DNA from: Bifidobacterium pullorum subsp. saeculare
Lineage (GTDB): Bacteria > Actinomycetota > Actinomycetes > Actinomycetales > Bifidobacteriaceae
Assembly (NCBI RefSeq): GCF_016899725.1
Contig: NZ_JACLYU010000001.1
Location: forward strand, 186,001-250,000
Length of the DNA: 64,000 nt
Direction: 5' to 3'
The notes beneath the pieces were generated by a model. It did not search any database. It worked only from the letters and a program-made list of their open reading frames with translations, and was not told the origin of the DNA. Made by a program: the position numbers and the translations under genes. This document shows, piece by piece, positions 8,853 through 19,647 of this stretch (its first letter is position 1; each line of letters begins with the position of its first letter).

Positions 8853-8891
8853 CCCGCCGCACGGGCATGCCGCTTCGCGCCCGGATACGAC

Positions 8892-8926
8892 GACGGGCGT
8901 CTCCCCGGGATGGGGAGGCGCCCGTC
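8892..8926 (-). terminator. GC-rich hairpin terminator after purD
   Basis: Arms at 8892-8906 and 8912-8926 pair over 15 bp with one G-U type mismatch around a 5-nt loop. The hairpin lies just beyond the purD stop and separates the purine operon from the SDR promoter. Confidence 0.7.
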
Positions 8927-8941
8927 GGACGGACCGGACCG

Positions 8942-10225
<1,284 letters not shown>

Positions 10226-10279
10226 GATGTCTGTGCCTTCCGTTGATGGGATGCCGGCGACGCCGGCCTGAAAACCTGG

Positions 10280-10315
10280 GACGGGGCCGCGGCCGGTCAT
10301 GGCCGCGGCCCCGTC
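10280..10315 (-). terminator. Perfect hairpin between purM and purD
   Basis: Arms at 10280-10294 and 10301-10315 are perfectly complementary (15 bp) with a 6-nt loop. It follows the purM stop by a few bases and precedes purD by about 55 nt. It may be a partial terminator or a processing/stability element inside the operon. Confidence 0.6.
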
Positions 10316-10319
10316 ACGC

Positions 10320-11360
10320 TCACTGATGCAGCTGGACGCGGGTGCCGTCCACATCCTTGACGATGGAACCGATGGTGTGGTGGACCTCCTGCTCCGCGTC
10401 GAGGATGGCCTCGACCTCGGCCACCTTCTCCGGAGCGACGACAAGCACCATGCCGATGCCCATGTTGAAGATGTTGTACATCTCCTTGTGATCGACGCCG
10501 CCCAGACGCTCGAGCATCTGGAAGATCGGCGGCACCTGCCAGGAGGAGATGTCGAAGGAGGCGGCCAGGCCCTCGGGGATGATGCGCGGCACCTTCTCCA
10601 CGAACGCGCCGCCGGTGATGTGCGCCACGCCGTGGAGCAGCTGGTCGCCGGCGAACAGGGGCTTGAGGGCCTTGGCGTAGATGCGCGTGGGCTTGAGGAT
10701 CTCCTCGCCCAGCGTCTCACCGCCCAGCTCCTCGGGGCGGTCGTCCACGGACATGTGGTGGTCCTTGAACAGGATCTTGCGCACCAGCGAGTAGCCGTTG
10801 GAGTGGATGCCGGAGGACGGCAGGCCGATGAGCACGTCGCCCTCGGCGATCGCCGAGCCGTCGATGATCCTCGACTTCTCGGCCACGCCCACGGTGAAGC
10901 CGGCCAGGTCGTACTCGTCCGGAGTGTACATGTCCGGCATTTCGGCGGTCTCGCCGCCCACGAGCGCGGCGCCGGCCTGCACGCAGCCGTCGGCCACGCC
11001 CTTGACGACCTGCTCGAGCAGGGCCGGGTCGTTCTTGCCGCAGGCAATGTAGTCGAGGAAGAACAGCGGCTCGGCGCCCTGGGCGAGGATGTCGTTGACA
11101 CACATGGCCACGCAGTCCTGGCCGATGGTGTCGTGCTTGTTCATCATCTTGGCGACCATGAGCTTGGTGCCGACGCCGTCGGTGCCGGAGATGAGCACCG
11201 GCTCCCGGTAGCCGAGCAGGGACAGGTCGAACAGGCCGCCGAAGCCGCCGATGCCGCCGGCGCCGGGGCGGGCGGTGCGGGCCACGTGGCTCTGGATGCG
11301 ATTGACGACCTCATAACCGGCTTCGACGCTGACGCCAGCGTTCTCATAGGCTGTGGGCAT
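10320..11360 (-). CDS. purM: Phosphoribosylformylglycinamidine cyclo-ligase (AIR synthetase)
   Basis: The 346-residue protein catalyses ATP-dependent closure of the imidazole ring in purine synthesis. Hallmarks are [22 protein letters not shown] at the N-terminus, [14 protein letters not shown], the [23 protein letters not shown] stretch and [14 protein letters not shown]. The length matches the family (about 345). It starts 54 nt after the purF stop with GAAAGG upstream, within the purF-purM-purD operon. Confidence 0.96.
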   Translation of the reverse strand: MPTAYENAGVSVEAGYEVVNRIQSHVARTARPGAGGIGGFGGLFDLSLLGYREPVLISGTDGVGTKLMVAKMMNKHDTIGQDCVAMCVNDILAQGAEPLFFLDYIACGKNDPALLEQVVKGVADGCVQAGAALVGGETAEMPDMYTPDEYDLAGFTVGVAEKSRIIDGSAIAEGDVLIGLPSSGIHSNGYSLVRKILFKDHHMSVDDRPEELGGETLGEEILKPTRIYAKALKPLFAGDQLLHGVAHITGGAFVEKVPRIIPEGLAASFDISSWQVPPIFQMLERLGGVDHKEMYNIFNMGIGMVLVVAPEKVAEVEAILDAEQEVHHTIGSIVKDVDGTRVQLHQ

Positions 11361-11414
11361 GGGGACCTTGGACCTTTCTTGGGTGCTTGATGGATTGGTG
11401 TTGCGGTGCGCGCC

Positions 11415-12914
11415 TCATTCGGCGCTCGTGTACTCGTTGCCGGCGTACTCGCTCTGCTCGCGGGCGAAGCGCGGCAGGCGCACGCGGTCCTCGGGGGTGA
11501 GCGAGTCGAGGAACTCCTGCTCGTAGTCGTCGAGCGCGGTCGGGTAGTCGCCGTTGAAGTAGGCGACGCACAGGCCGCCGTAGGGGGCGGCCGCGTTGAG
11601 TCCGATCGATTCGATGAGGCCGTCCAGGGACAGGAAGGCGAGCGAGTCGGCGCCGATGTAGTCGCGGATCTCCTCCACGCTTTTCTTCGCGGCGATGAGC
11701 TCCTTGGTGGTGGAGATGTCGATGCCGTAGAAGCACGGGTACTTCAGCGGCGGCGAGCTGATGCGCATATGCACCTCGGCCGCGCCGGCCTCCTTGAGCA
11801 GCTGCACGATGCGCCGGGAGGTGGTGCCGCGCACGATGGAATCGTCGATGACCACGACGCGCTTGCCCTTGACCACGCCGCGCACGGCGGAGAGCTTCAT
11901 GCGCACGCCCTGCTCGCGCAGCTCCTGCGTGGGCTGGATGAACGTGCGGGCCACGTACTGGTTCTTGATCAGACCCATCTCGTTGGGCAGCCCGGAGGCC
12001 TCGGCGTAGCCGGAGGCGGCGGACAGCGAGGAGTTCGGCACACCGATGACCATATCCGCGTCCACCGGCGATTCGGCGGCCAGGCGGGCGCCCATGCGCT
12101 TGCGCGCGGAATGCACGTTCACGCCGTAGATGTCCGAGTCAGGGCGCGCGAAGTAGATGAACTCCATCGAGCAGATGGCCAGCTGCGTCTTCTCCGTGTA
12201 CTGCACGATCCGGTAGCCGTGGTCGTTGACCACCACGATCTCGCCCGGGCGGATGTTGCGCACCAGCTCGGCGCCGACGATGTCCAGCGCGCAGGTCTCG
12301 GAGGTGAGCACATACGCGCCGTTCTTCATCCGGCCCAAGCTCAGCGGGCGGAAGCCGTTGGGATCGAGGGCGCCGATCATCGCGTCCTCGGTCATGAGCA
12401 GGTAGGCGAAGCCGCCGTGGACGGTGTTCAGCGCCTCCTTGAGCTTGTCCATGAAGGTGGGCTTGCCGGAGCGGCGGATGAGGTGCATGAGCACCTCGGT
12501 GTCGGAGTTCGAATGGAAGATGGCGCCCTCGTCCTCGAGGTCGCGGCGCAGCGTCACGCAGTTGGTGAGGTTGCCGTTGTGGCACAGGGCCACGTCGCCG
12601 TCATGGAAGCGGAAGATGAAAGGCTGGATGTTGTCCGTCGACCCGGAGCCGGAGGTCGCGTACCGCACGTGGCCGATCGCGCGGTCGCCCTTCAGGCGCG
12701 TGATCTCGCGTTCGTCGGAGAAGACCTGGGTCAGCAGGCCGAGCCCGCGGTGGCCGATGAGCGTGCCGCCGTCGTTGGACACGATGCCGGCGCCCTCCTG
12801 GCCGCGGTGCTGCAGCGCATGCAGTCCGAAATACGTGAGCCGGGCCGCGTCCGGGTGCCCCCAGACGCCGAAAATGCCACACTCCTCATGGATGTCCTCG
12901 AGTTCAGCCGACAA
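11415..12914 (-). CDS. purF: Amidophosphoribosyltransferase
   Basis: The 499-residue enzyme commits PRPP to purine synthesis. I choose TTG at 12914 because AAAGGAG lies 8 nt upstream and the product then reads [20 protein letters not shown]. The Ntn-hydrolase nucleophile would be Cys12 after removal of an 11-residue propeptide. A GTG seven codons upstream is possible but would place the ribosome-binding signal inside the gene. The glutaminase domain is followed by the PRPP-binding motif [16 protein letters not shown]. It is the first gene of the operon and is divergent from the ileS leader. Confidence 0.94.
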   Translation of the reverse strand: MSAELEDIHEECGIFGVWGHPDAARLTYFGLHALQHRGQEGAGIVSNDGGTLIGHRGLGLLTQVFSDEREITRLKGDRAIGHVRYATSGSGSTDNIQPFIFRFHDGDVALCHNGNLTNCVTLRRDLEDEGAIFHSNSDTEVLMHLIRRSGKPTFMDKLKEALNTVHGGFAYLLMTEDAMIGALDPNGFRPLSLGRMKNGAYVLTSETCALDIVGAELVRNIRPGEIVVVNDHGYRIVQYTEKTQLAICSMEFIYFARPDSDIYGVNVHSARKRMGARLAAESPVDADMVIGVPNSSLSAASGYAEASGLPNEMGLIKNQYVARTFIQPTQELREQGVRMKLSAVRGVVKGKRVVVIDDSIVRGTTSRRIVQLLKEAGAAEVHMRISSPPLKYPCFYGIDISTTKELIAAKKSVEEIRDYIGADSLAFLSLDGLIESIGLNAAAPYGGLCVAYFNGDYPTALDDYEQEFLDSLTPEDRVRLPRFAREQSEYAGNEYTSAE

Positions 12915-13043
12915 AGCCAAAGCTCCTTTACGCACAGGGGGATTTGCTACCCGTCAACCCTACCAACCAACCCTTACAAGCCACGCCGCCCCGGGTGGCG
13001 CCCGGGGAGCGGGCGGCGGCGGGCGGCGTTCCGGCGGCGGTGC

Positions 13044-13049
13044 TATAGT
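13044..13049 (+). promoter_or_regulatory. -10 element of the ileS leader transcript
   Basis: TATAGT at 13044-13049 is the best -10 match in a very GC-rich stretch and would start transcription near 13056, about 230 nt before the ileS start. Confidence 0.6.
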
Positions 13050-13055
13050 CGGCGT

Positions 13056-13284
13056 CGAATCGCGCATCGATCCGTCATCAGCGGGGAGCGCTCGGAAGAA
13101 CAGGACGGCCGCGCCACGGCTCGGCGGTCCCCAGTAGAACCGACGGGACCGGCCCGACACAGCCGGACAGGACGAAGCGGTCGCGCGCCTTAGCGCGCGG
13201 CAAGCGAGGTGGTACCGCGGCGCCGGGCAGCAACCGGGCGTCGTCCTCGTGGCAAGCAACCGACGCTACACGAGGAGAACAGCG
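13056..13284 (+). ncRNA. T-box riboswitch leader of ileS, translational type
   Basis: Positions 13207-13220 read AGGTGGTACCGCGG, the T-box antisequestrator sequence whose TGGT pairs with the NCCA end of uncharged tRNA. Downstream, TCCTCGTG at 13244-13251 is perfectly complementary to CACGAGGA at 13269-13276, which contains the ileS ribosome-binding site. The sequence therefore shows a Shine-Dalgarno sequestrator rather than a terminator, as in known actinobacterial ileS T-boxes. An Ile specifier codon ATC occurs at 13066-13068, in the region expected for stem I; this assignment is tentative. Uncharged isoleucine tRNA should open the ribosome-binding site. Confidence 0.88.
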
Positions 13285-16200
13285 GTGAGCAACAAGTTCC
13301 CGAAGGCGGCCTGCGACCCCAGCCTTGAGCAGGTGACCCCGAACCCCAGCTTCCCGGACCTCGAGGTGAAGACCCTCGGGTACTGGGACGAGGACAAGAC
13401 CTTCCAGAAGTCCATCGAACGCCGCCCGTCCGGCGACCACAGCCAGAACGAGTTCGTGTTCTTCGACGGCCCGCCCTTCGCCAACGGCCTGCCGCACTAC
13501 GGCCATCTGCTCACCGGTTACGCCAAGGACGTGATCCCGCGCTACCAGACGATGAAGGGGCGCAAGGTCAACCGCGTGTTCGGCTGGGACACCCACGGCC
13601 TGCCCGCCGAGCTGGAGGCGCAGAAGGAGCTTGGCATCGACTCGGTGGACGAGATCCACCAGATGGGCATCGAGAAGTTCAACGCCGCCTGCCGCGCCAG
13701 CGTGCTCAAGTACACCAAGGAATGGCAGGAGTACGTGCACCGCCAGGCCCGCTGGGTGGACTTCGAGCACGGCTACAAGACCCTCGACATCCCGTACATG
13801 GAGTCGGTGATGTGGGCCTTCAAGCAGCTGTACGACAAGGGCCTGGCCTACAAGGGCTACCGCGTGCTGCCGTACTGCCCGAAGGACCAGACGCCGCTTT
13901 CGGCCCACGAGCTCAGGATGGACGCGGACGTCTACCAGGACCGCCAGGACACCACAGTCTCCGTGGCCGTCAAGCTCAAGGACGAGGAGGACGCCTACGC
14001 CGTCTTCTGGACCACCACGCCGTGGACCGTGCCCACGAACTTCGCGATCGTGGTCGGCGCGGACATCGACTACGTCGAGGTGCGCCCCACGCAGGGCCGG
14101 TTCGCCGGCAAGAAGTTCTACTTCGCCAAGGCCCTGGTCGGCTCCTACGCCAAGGAGCTCGGCGAGGACTACGAGGTGGTGCGCGAGCTCAAGGGCTCGG
14201 ACATGGTCGGCTGGCGCTACTGGCCGGTCTTCCCGTACTTCGCCGACGACGCGGCCACCGCAGAGGGCGGCGTGCCCGGCCCGAACGCCTACCAGATCTT
14301 CACCGCCGACTACGTGGACACCACCGAGGGCACCGGCCTGGTGCACCAGGCGCCCTACGGCGAGGACGATATGACCACGCTCAACAAGCACGGCATCGCC
14401 TCGACGGACGTGCTCGACGACGGCTGCGTGTTCACCTCGCAGTGCCCCGACTATGAGGGCATGTACGTGTTCGACGCGAACCTGCCGATCCTGCGCAACC
14501 TGCGCGCCGGCGACGGCCCGCTGGCCCGCATCCCCGAGGAGCGCCGCGCGATCCTCTTCCAGGAGAAGAGCTACGTGCACTCCTACCCGCACTGCTGGCG
14601 CTGTGCCACGCCGCTGATCTACAAGCCGGTGTCCAGCTGGTTCGTGGCGGTCACCAAGATCAAGGACCGTCTGCTCGAGCTCAATCAGGAGATCAACTGG
14701 ATCCCCGGCAACGTCAAGGACGGCCAGTTCGGCAAGTGGCTCGCCAACGCACGCGACTGGTCGATCTCCCGCAACCGCTTCTGGGGCTCGCCGATCCCGG
14801 TGTGGGTGTCCGACGACCCGAAGCACCCGCGCGTGGACGTGTACGGCTCCTTGGAGGAGCTCAAGCGCGACTTCGGCGACTACCCGCGCGACGAGCACGG
14901 CGAGATCAACATGCACCGGCCGTACATCGACCAGCTCACCCGGCCCAACCCGGACGACCCGACCGGCAAGTCCACGATGCGGCGCATCAGCGACGTGCTC
15001 GACTGCTGGTTCGAGTCCGGCTCCATGCCCTTCGCGCAGTTCCACTACCCCTTCGAGAACAAGGAGTACTTCGAGCAGCACTTCCCGTGCGACTACATCG
15101 TCGAGTACATCGGCCAGACGCGCGGCTGGTTCTACACGCTGCACATCATGGCCACCGCCCTGTTCGACAAGCCGGCGTTCAAGAACGTGATCTGCCACGG
15201 CATCGTGCTCGGCTCCGACGGCCAGAAGATGTCCAAGCACCTGCGCAACTACCCGGACGTCAACGGCGTGTTCGACGAGTACGGCTCCGACGCGATGCGC
15301 TGGTTCCTCATGAGCTCGCCGATCCTCAGGGGCGGCAACCTCATCGTCACCGCCGGCGGCATCCGCGACACGGTGCGCCAGGTCATGCTGCCGCTGTGGA
15401 GCTCCTACTACTTCTTCACGCTGTACGCCAACGCCGCCAACGGCGGCGCCGGCTTCGACGCGCGCCACGTGCGCGCCGACGAGGTCGCCTCCCTGCCCGA
15501 GATGGACCGCTACCTGCTGGCCCGCCTGCGCCGTCTGGTGGAGTCCGTCGAGCACGACCTCGACGACTTCGCGATCTCCGACGCCTGCGGCGCCGTGGGC
15601 GATTTCATCGACGTGCTCACCAACTGGTACATCCGCAACACGCGCGACCGCTTCTGGAACGAGGACGCCGCCGCCTTCAACACGCTGTACACCGCGCTCG
15701 AGGTGCTCAGCCGCGTCATGGCGCCGCTCGCCCCGATGGAGGCCGAGACGATCTGGCGCGGCCTGACGGGCGGGGAGTCGGTGCATCTGGCCGACTGGCC
15801 GTTCCTTCAGGACCAGAAGACCGGCGAGCCCACCGAGCTGGGCCGCACGCTGGCGGCGGACGACGCGCTCGTCGCCGCGATGGAGAAGGTGCGCGAGGTC
15901 GTCTCCTCCGCCCTGTCCCTGCGCAAGGGCGCCAAGATCCGCGTGCGCCAGCCGCTGGCCCGGCTCACCGTGGTGGTCGAGGACCCGGCCGCCGTGGCCG
16001 CCTACGCGGACCTGCTCAAGAACGAGCTCAACGTCAAGGACATCGAGTTCACCACGCTCGAGGACGCCGGCTCCCGCGGCCTGCGGATCATCAACGAGCT
16101 GCGCGTCAACGCGCGTGTGGCCGGCAAGCGCCTGCGCGGCGGGGTCCAGTCCGCCATCAAGGCCTCCAAGTCCGGCGCCTGGCATCTCGGCGCCGACGGC

Positions 16201-16599
16201 GCGCCCGTGGTGGAGACCGCGGACGGCGAGGTGACGCTCCAGGACGGCGAGTACGAGCTCATCAACCGCGTGGAGGAGGAGAACGCGGCCGACGCCGCCG
16301 CCTCCGTGTCCTGCGCGCTGCCCACCGGCGGCTTCGCGATCCTCGACACCGCGCTCACGCCGCGGCTCGAGGCCGAGGGCTATGCGCGCGACGCCATCCG
16401 CGCCGTGCAGGACGCCCGCAAGGACGCCGGCCTCGACATCGCCGATCGCATCGCGCTCACGCTCACCGTGCCCGCCGCCGACGCGCCCAAGGCCGAGGAG
16501 TTCCGCGACCTCATCGCGCATGAGACCCTCGCCGCCACGCTGGACATCGTCGCCTCCGGCGAGGCGACGGAGCTCGGCGTGCAGCTGGCCAAGGCCTGA
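13285..16599 (+). CDS. ileS: Isoleucyl-tRNA synthetase, long eukaryote-like (IleS2-type)
   Basis: The 1104-residue class I synthetase charges isoleucine tRNA. The HIGH motif is PFANGLPHYGH near residue 65, and the KMSKS loop is GQKMSKHLRNYPD near residue 650. An editing CP1 insert and a long C-terminal extension without the bacterial zinc finger complete it. Length and motif style (HYGH, KMSKH plus RNYPD) place it with the eukaryote-like IleS forms. The GTG at 13285 is chosen because GAGGAG lies 7 nt upstream and is the segment sequestered by the T-box leader; the frame is open 12 codons further upstream inside the leader. Established knowledge: bifidobacteria are intrinsically resistant to mupirocin through this type of IleS. 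Confidence 0.95.
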   Translation: MSNKFPKAACDPSLEQVTPNPSFPDLEVKTLGYWDEDKTFQKSIERRPSGDHSQNEFVFFDGPPFANGLPHYGHLLTGYAKDVIPRYQTMKGRKVNRVFGWDTHGLPAELEAQKELGIDSVDEIHQMGIEKFNAACRASVLKYTKEWQEYVHRQARWVDFEHGYKTLDIPYMESVMWAFKQLYDKGLAYKGYRVLPYCPKDQTPLSAHELRMDADVYQDRQDTTVSVAVKLKDEEDAYAVFWTTTPWTVPTNFAIVVGADIDYVEVRPTQGRFAGKKFYFAKALVGSYAKELGEDYEVVRELKGSDMVGWRYWPVFPYFADDAATAEGGVPGPNAYQIFTADYVDTTEGTGLVHQAPYGEDDMTTLNKHGIASTDVLDDGCVFTSQCPDYEGMYVFDANLPILRNLRAGDGPLARIPEERRAILFQEKSYVHSYPHCWRCATPLIYKPVSSWFVAVTKIKDRLLELNQEINWIPGNVKDGQFGKWLANARDWSISRNRFWGSPIPVWVSDDPKHPRVDVYGSLEELKRDFGDYPRDEHGEINMHRPYIDQLTRPNPDDPTGKSTMRRISDVLDCWFESGSMPFAQFHYPFENKEYFEQHFPCDYIVEYIGQTRGWFYTLHIMATALFDKPAFKNVICHGIVLGSDGQKMSKHLRNYPDVNGVFDEYGSDAMRWFLMSSPILRGGNLIVTAGGIRDTVRQVMLPLWSSYYFFTLYANAANGGAGFDARHVRADEVASLPEMDRYLLARLRRLVESVEHDLDDFAISDACGAVGDFIDVLTNWYIRNTRDRFWNEDAAAFNTLYTALEVLSRVMAPLAPMEAETIWRGLTGGESVHLADWPFLQDQKTGEPTELGRTLAADDALVAAMEKVREVVSSALSLRKGAKIRVRQPLARLTVVVEDPAAVAAYADLLKNELNVKDIEFTTLEDAGSRGLRIINELRVNARVAGKRLRGGVQSAIKASKSGAWHLGADGAPVVETADGEVTLQDGEYELINRVEEENAADAAASVSCALPTGGFAILDTALTPRLEAEGYARDAIRAVQDARKDAGLDIADRIALTLTVPAADAPKAEEFRDLIAHETLAATLDIVASGEATELGVQLAKA

Positions 16600-16656
16600 G
16601 CCCCGCCGCGGCGCCGGTTCGCCGGCGCCGCGGCACGCCACCTTGCGAGGAGGGAT

Positions 16657-18876
16657 ATGAAGCACATCGTCGCCGGCATCGTCGCCCATGTGGACGCCGG
16701 CAAAACCACGCTGTCCGAGGCGATGCTCTACCTGGGCGGCGGCGTGCGCCGGCTCGGCCGCGTCGACCACGGCGACGCCTTCCTCGACACCGAATCCCTG
16801 GAGAAGCAGCGCGGCATCACGATCCACGCCCACCAGGCGCGCGTGGTCATCGGCCAGGGCGAAGACGGCGGGGCCACCGAGCTCACGCTGCTCGACACCC
16901 CCGGCCACGTCGACTTCGCGGCCGAAACCGAACGCGTGCTGCGCGTGCTCGACTACGCCATCCTCGTCGTCTCCGGCACCGACGGCGTGCAGGGGCACAC
17001 CGAGACGCTGTGGCGGCTCCTGGCCCGCTACCAGGTGCCGGTGTTCGTGTTCGTCAACAAATGCGACGCCGCCGGCTTCGACCGGCAGGCGGTGATGGCG
17101 CAGCTGCGCCGGCGCCTGTCCGACGCCGCGATGGATTTCACCGCGATGCCCGGCGTGGCCGACGGCTGCGGCGACGCCATGCTCGAGGACCTCGCCACGT
17201 TGGACGAGTCCGCGATGGAGGATTACCTGCGCACCGGGACGCTGGACGCCGACCGGGTGCGCGCGATGGTCGCCGGGCGCCGCGTCTTCCCGGTGTTCTT
17301 CGGCTCGGCGCTCAGACTGGACGGCGTGGACGGCCTCATGGCCGGCCTGGCCGCCTACACGCGCGAACGCACTTGGCCGGCCGAATTCGGCGCGCGCGTG
17401 TACAAAGTGTCGCACGACGCGCAGCACAACCGCCTCACCTGGCTGCGCGTGACCGGAGGCACGCTCAACGCCAAGGCGGTGCTGACCGCCTCCACCGCCC
17501 CGGCGGACGGGCAGGCCGCCCCGGAGCCGGCGTGGCGGGAGAAAAGCGACCAGGTGCGCGTCTACAACGGCGCGAAACACGACATCGTCCAGACCGTCCC
17601 CGCGGGCGGCGTCTGCGCCGTCACCGGGCTCACCCACACCTATCCCGGCGAAGGCCTCGGCGCCGAAGCCGACGCGGAGGCGCCGTCGCTGCAGCCGGTG
17701 CTCACCTACACGGTGCTGCCGCCCGACGCGGCCGATGCGGCCAGCGCTGCCAGCGAGGCCGACGCCGGCGACACCGAGGACGGGGAAGGCGCGGCAGCCG
17801 CGCCCCGGCCGGCCTTCGACGACCTGACACGGCACCAGGTGCTGGCCGCGCTGCGCGAGCTGGAAGACGAGGAGCCGCTGCTCCACGTCGCCTGGATCGA
17901 ACGGCTGCAGGAGATCCATGTGCAGCCGATGGGCGCCGTGCAGCTCGAGGTCATCCAGCAGACGCTGCGCGAGCGCTTCGGCCTTGACGTCGGATTCGGC
18001 CCCGGCGGCATCCTGTACCGCGAGACCGTCACCGCGCCGATCGAAGGCGTCGGCCATTTCGAACCGCTGCGGCATTACGCCGAGGCGCATATCCTCATCG
18101 AACCGGGGGAGCCCGGCAGCGGGGTGACGGTCGCCTCGGCCGTCTCCGGTGACGACCTGGTCCGCAACTGGCAGCGGCTCATCCTGACGCACCTGAGCGA
18201 GAAGGAGCATCTCGGCACGCTGATCGGCGCGCCGATCACCGACGTGCGGCTCACGCTGGTGGCCGGGCGCGCGCACGACAAGCACACCGAGGGCGGCGAT
18301 TTCCGCCAGGCCACCTACCGCGCCGTGCGACAGGGGCTCATGGAGCTCAGAGCCGGCGTCAGCGGGCATCCCACGGCCGACCAGACGGCGGCCGGGCGGC
18401 CCGGCGCGGGCGACGGCGCCGAGGCCGAGGCCGACGACGGCCGGGACGCCGGCGTCGGCGCGTTCGGTCCCTGCCGGTGCCGGGTGCTGGAGCCGTGGTA
18501 CGCCTTCCGCCTCGAAGTGCCGCAGGACATGCTCGGCCGCGCGATCAGCGACGTGCAGCGCATGTCCGGCAGCTTCGCGCCGCCCGCCATGGACGGCGAC
18601 TACGCCACCGTGGAAGGTGAATGCCCGGTCTCCGAGATGCGCGACTACGCGACGGACGTCAACGTCTACACGCGCGGCCGCGGCCGCCTCGCCTGCACCT
18701 TCGCCGGATACCGGCCCTGCCACGACGAGAACCGGGTGGTCGCCGCCGCCCGCTACGACCCCGCCGCCGACGTGGAGAACACCCCCGATTCGGTGTTCTG
18801 CGCCCACGGCGCCGGATACCCCGTCAAGTGGTACCGCGTCCCCGACTTCATGCACCTGCCCTGGGCCGTCGGCTGA
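16657..18876 (+). CDS. TetM/Otr-like translation-factor GTPase (ribosomal-protection family)
   Basis: The 739-residue protein is built like EF-G and the tetracycline ribosomal protection proteins. Its G motifs are AHVDAGKTT (residues 10-18), RGITI, DTPGHVDF and NKCD. Acidic, Ala-rich inserts occur near residues 360-385 and 575-610, making it about 100 residues longer than TetM. The C-terminus (NTPDSVFCAHGAGYPVKWY) resembles chromosomal TetM-like factors of Gram-positives rather than mobile tetM or tetW. The base composition matches the neighbours, so it looks resident and not recently acquired. AGGAGGG precedes the ATG. Whether it protects against tetracycline is unknown. It is convergent with the VKOR gene. 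Confidence 0.8.
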   Translation: MKHIVAGIVAHVDAGKTTLSEAMLYLGGGVRRLGRVDHGDAFLDTESLEKQRGITIHAHQARVVIGQGEDGGATELTLLDTPGHVDFAAETERVLRVLDYAILVVSGTDGVQGHTETLWRLLARYQVPVFVFVNKCDAAGFDRQAVMAQLRRRLSDAAMDFTAMPGVADGCGDAMLEDLATLDESAMEDYLRTGTLDADRVRAMVAGRRVFPVFFGSALRLDGVDGLMAGLAAYTRERTWPAEFGARVYKVSHDAQHNRLTWLRVTGGTLNAKAVLTASTAPADGQAAPEPAWREKSDQVRVYNGAKHDIVQTVPAGGVCAVTGLTHTYPGEGLGAEADAEAPSLQPVLTYTVLPPDAADAASAASEADAGDTEDGEGAAAAPRPAFDDLTRHQVLAALRELEDEEPLLHVAWIERLQEIHVQPMGAVQLEVIQQTLRERFGLDVGFGPGGILYRETVTAPIEGVGHFEPLRHYAEAHILIEPGEPGSGVTVASAVSGDDLVRNWQRLILTHLSEKEHLGTLIGAPITDVRLTLVAGRAHDKHTEGGDFRQATYRAVRQGLMELRAGVSGHPTADQTAAGRPGAGDGAEAEADDGRDAGVGAFGPCRCRVLEPWYAFRLEVPQDMLGRAISDVQRMSGSFAPPAMDGDYATVEGECPVSEMRDYATDVNVYTRGRGRLACTFAGYRPCHDENRVVAAARYDPAADVENTPDSVFCAHGAGYPVKWYRVPDFMHLPWAVG

Positions 18877-18900
18877 GCCCCGGCCGCGCGGCCCGGGCTC
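18875..18900. terminator. Hairpin between two convergent genes
   Basis: Arms at about 18875-18885 and 18890-18900 pair with one mismatch. They overlap the ends of the TetM-like GTPase and VKOR genes and could terminate both. Confidence 0.45.
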
Positions 18901-19588
18901 ACAGGAACAGCGCGGGGCCGTCCTTGACGAGGATGACGGTGGCCACCGCCACGATCCACACCAGGTCCACCATGAGGTCGAAGCCCAACCGGTAATAGGT
19001 GCGCAGCCCGGCGGCGCCTCGGCCGGACGGCAGGGCCTGCACGGTGACGGTGGCGTGGGAGAGCGCCATGAACTGGATGGTGGTGGACGCCATAAGCACC
19101 AGGCACCACGGGCACAGCGCCTCGATGACGAACAGCGACTGCGAGGTCAGCCAGTACGCGTAGGCGAGCGCCGCCAGGCCGCCCAGCCAGGTGCAGGCGG
19201 CGAACCAGCGGGGCACCGCCACCTTCGCCATGCCAATGACCGCGACGGTCACGAACACCGATTCGGCGGCGATGCCGAGGAACGCGTTCGGGTAGGACAG
19301 TCCGCCGATCTTGATGATCTCCGCCTGCCAGGATTCCGCCACCGCCGAGCAGGAGAGCGTCGCGTTGATGTCGCAGCCGAGCTTGGACTCGGGATGACGG
19401 GCCAGCTGGAGCGTGTCGGCGCTCAGGACCAACGACGCGACCAGCGCCGCGGCCGAGGCGAGCAGCATCACCAGATACGTCCAGACCGCCCCGTGCCGCC
19501 AGCCGGCTGGGATGCCGGCGCGGCCGTCCGCGGGGCGCGTGGGGGAGTCGGAGACGATGGACGGGGATGGGGTCTGCGTGTTGCTCAT
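18899..19588 (-). CDS. Vitamin K epoxide reductase (VKOR) family membrane protein
   Basis: The 229-residue protein has a polar N-terminus of about 35 residues and then about five membrane segments. It carries the VKOR cysteines: a pair in the loop after TM1 (GCDINATLSCSAV) and the redox-active CPWC in the fourth segment (ALCPWCLVL). Bacterial VKORs reoxidise a DsbA-like partner to make disulfides in exported proteins, with quinone as acceptor. The ATG at 19588 gives MSNTQTPSPS; the frame is open slightly further upstream without better signals. No DsbA partner lies next to it. It is divergent from the PHP gene. Confidence 0.88.
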   Translation of the reverse strand: MSNTQTPSPSIVSDSPTRPADGRAGIPAGWRHGAVWTYLVMLLASAAALVASLVLSADTLQLARHPESKLGCDINATLSCSAVAESWQAEIIKIGGLSYPNAFLGIAAESVFVTVAVIGMAKVAVPRWFAACTWLGGLAALAYAYWLTSQSLFVIEALCPWCLVLMASTTIQFMALSHATVTVQALPSGRGAAGLRTYYRLGFDLMVDLVWIVAVATVILVKDGPALFL

Positions 19589-19634
19589 ACCCGGCATTCT
19601 CCCACAACGGGCGCCGCGCCGCCGCAAAGCCGGT

Positions 19635-19647
19635 TAGGATAAAGGCC
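19635..19647 (+). promoter_or_regulatory. -10 element placed for a leaderless PHP-gene transcript
   Basis: TAGGAT at 19635-19640 ends 7 nt before the ATG at 19648, so transcription would begin at or near the start codon. An AAAGG lies in the gap but would hardly be in the mRNA. Confidence 0.5.

Noticed and set aside
13078..18855. Very long open frame (about 1925 codons) on the minus strand
   Set aside because: It runs antisense to ileS and the TetM-like gene, is extremely rich in Val, Gly, His and Arg, and has no domain; it is a third-position GC artefact.
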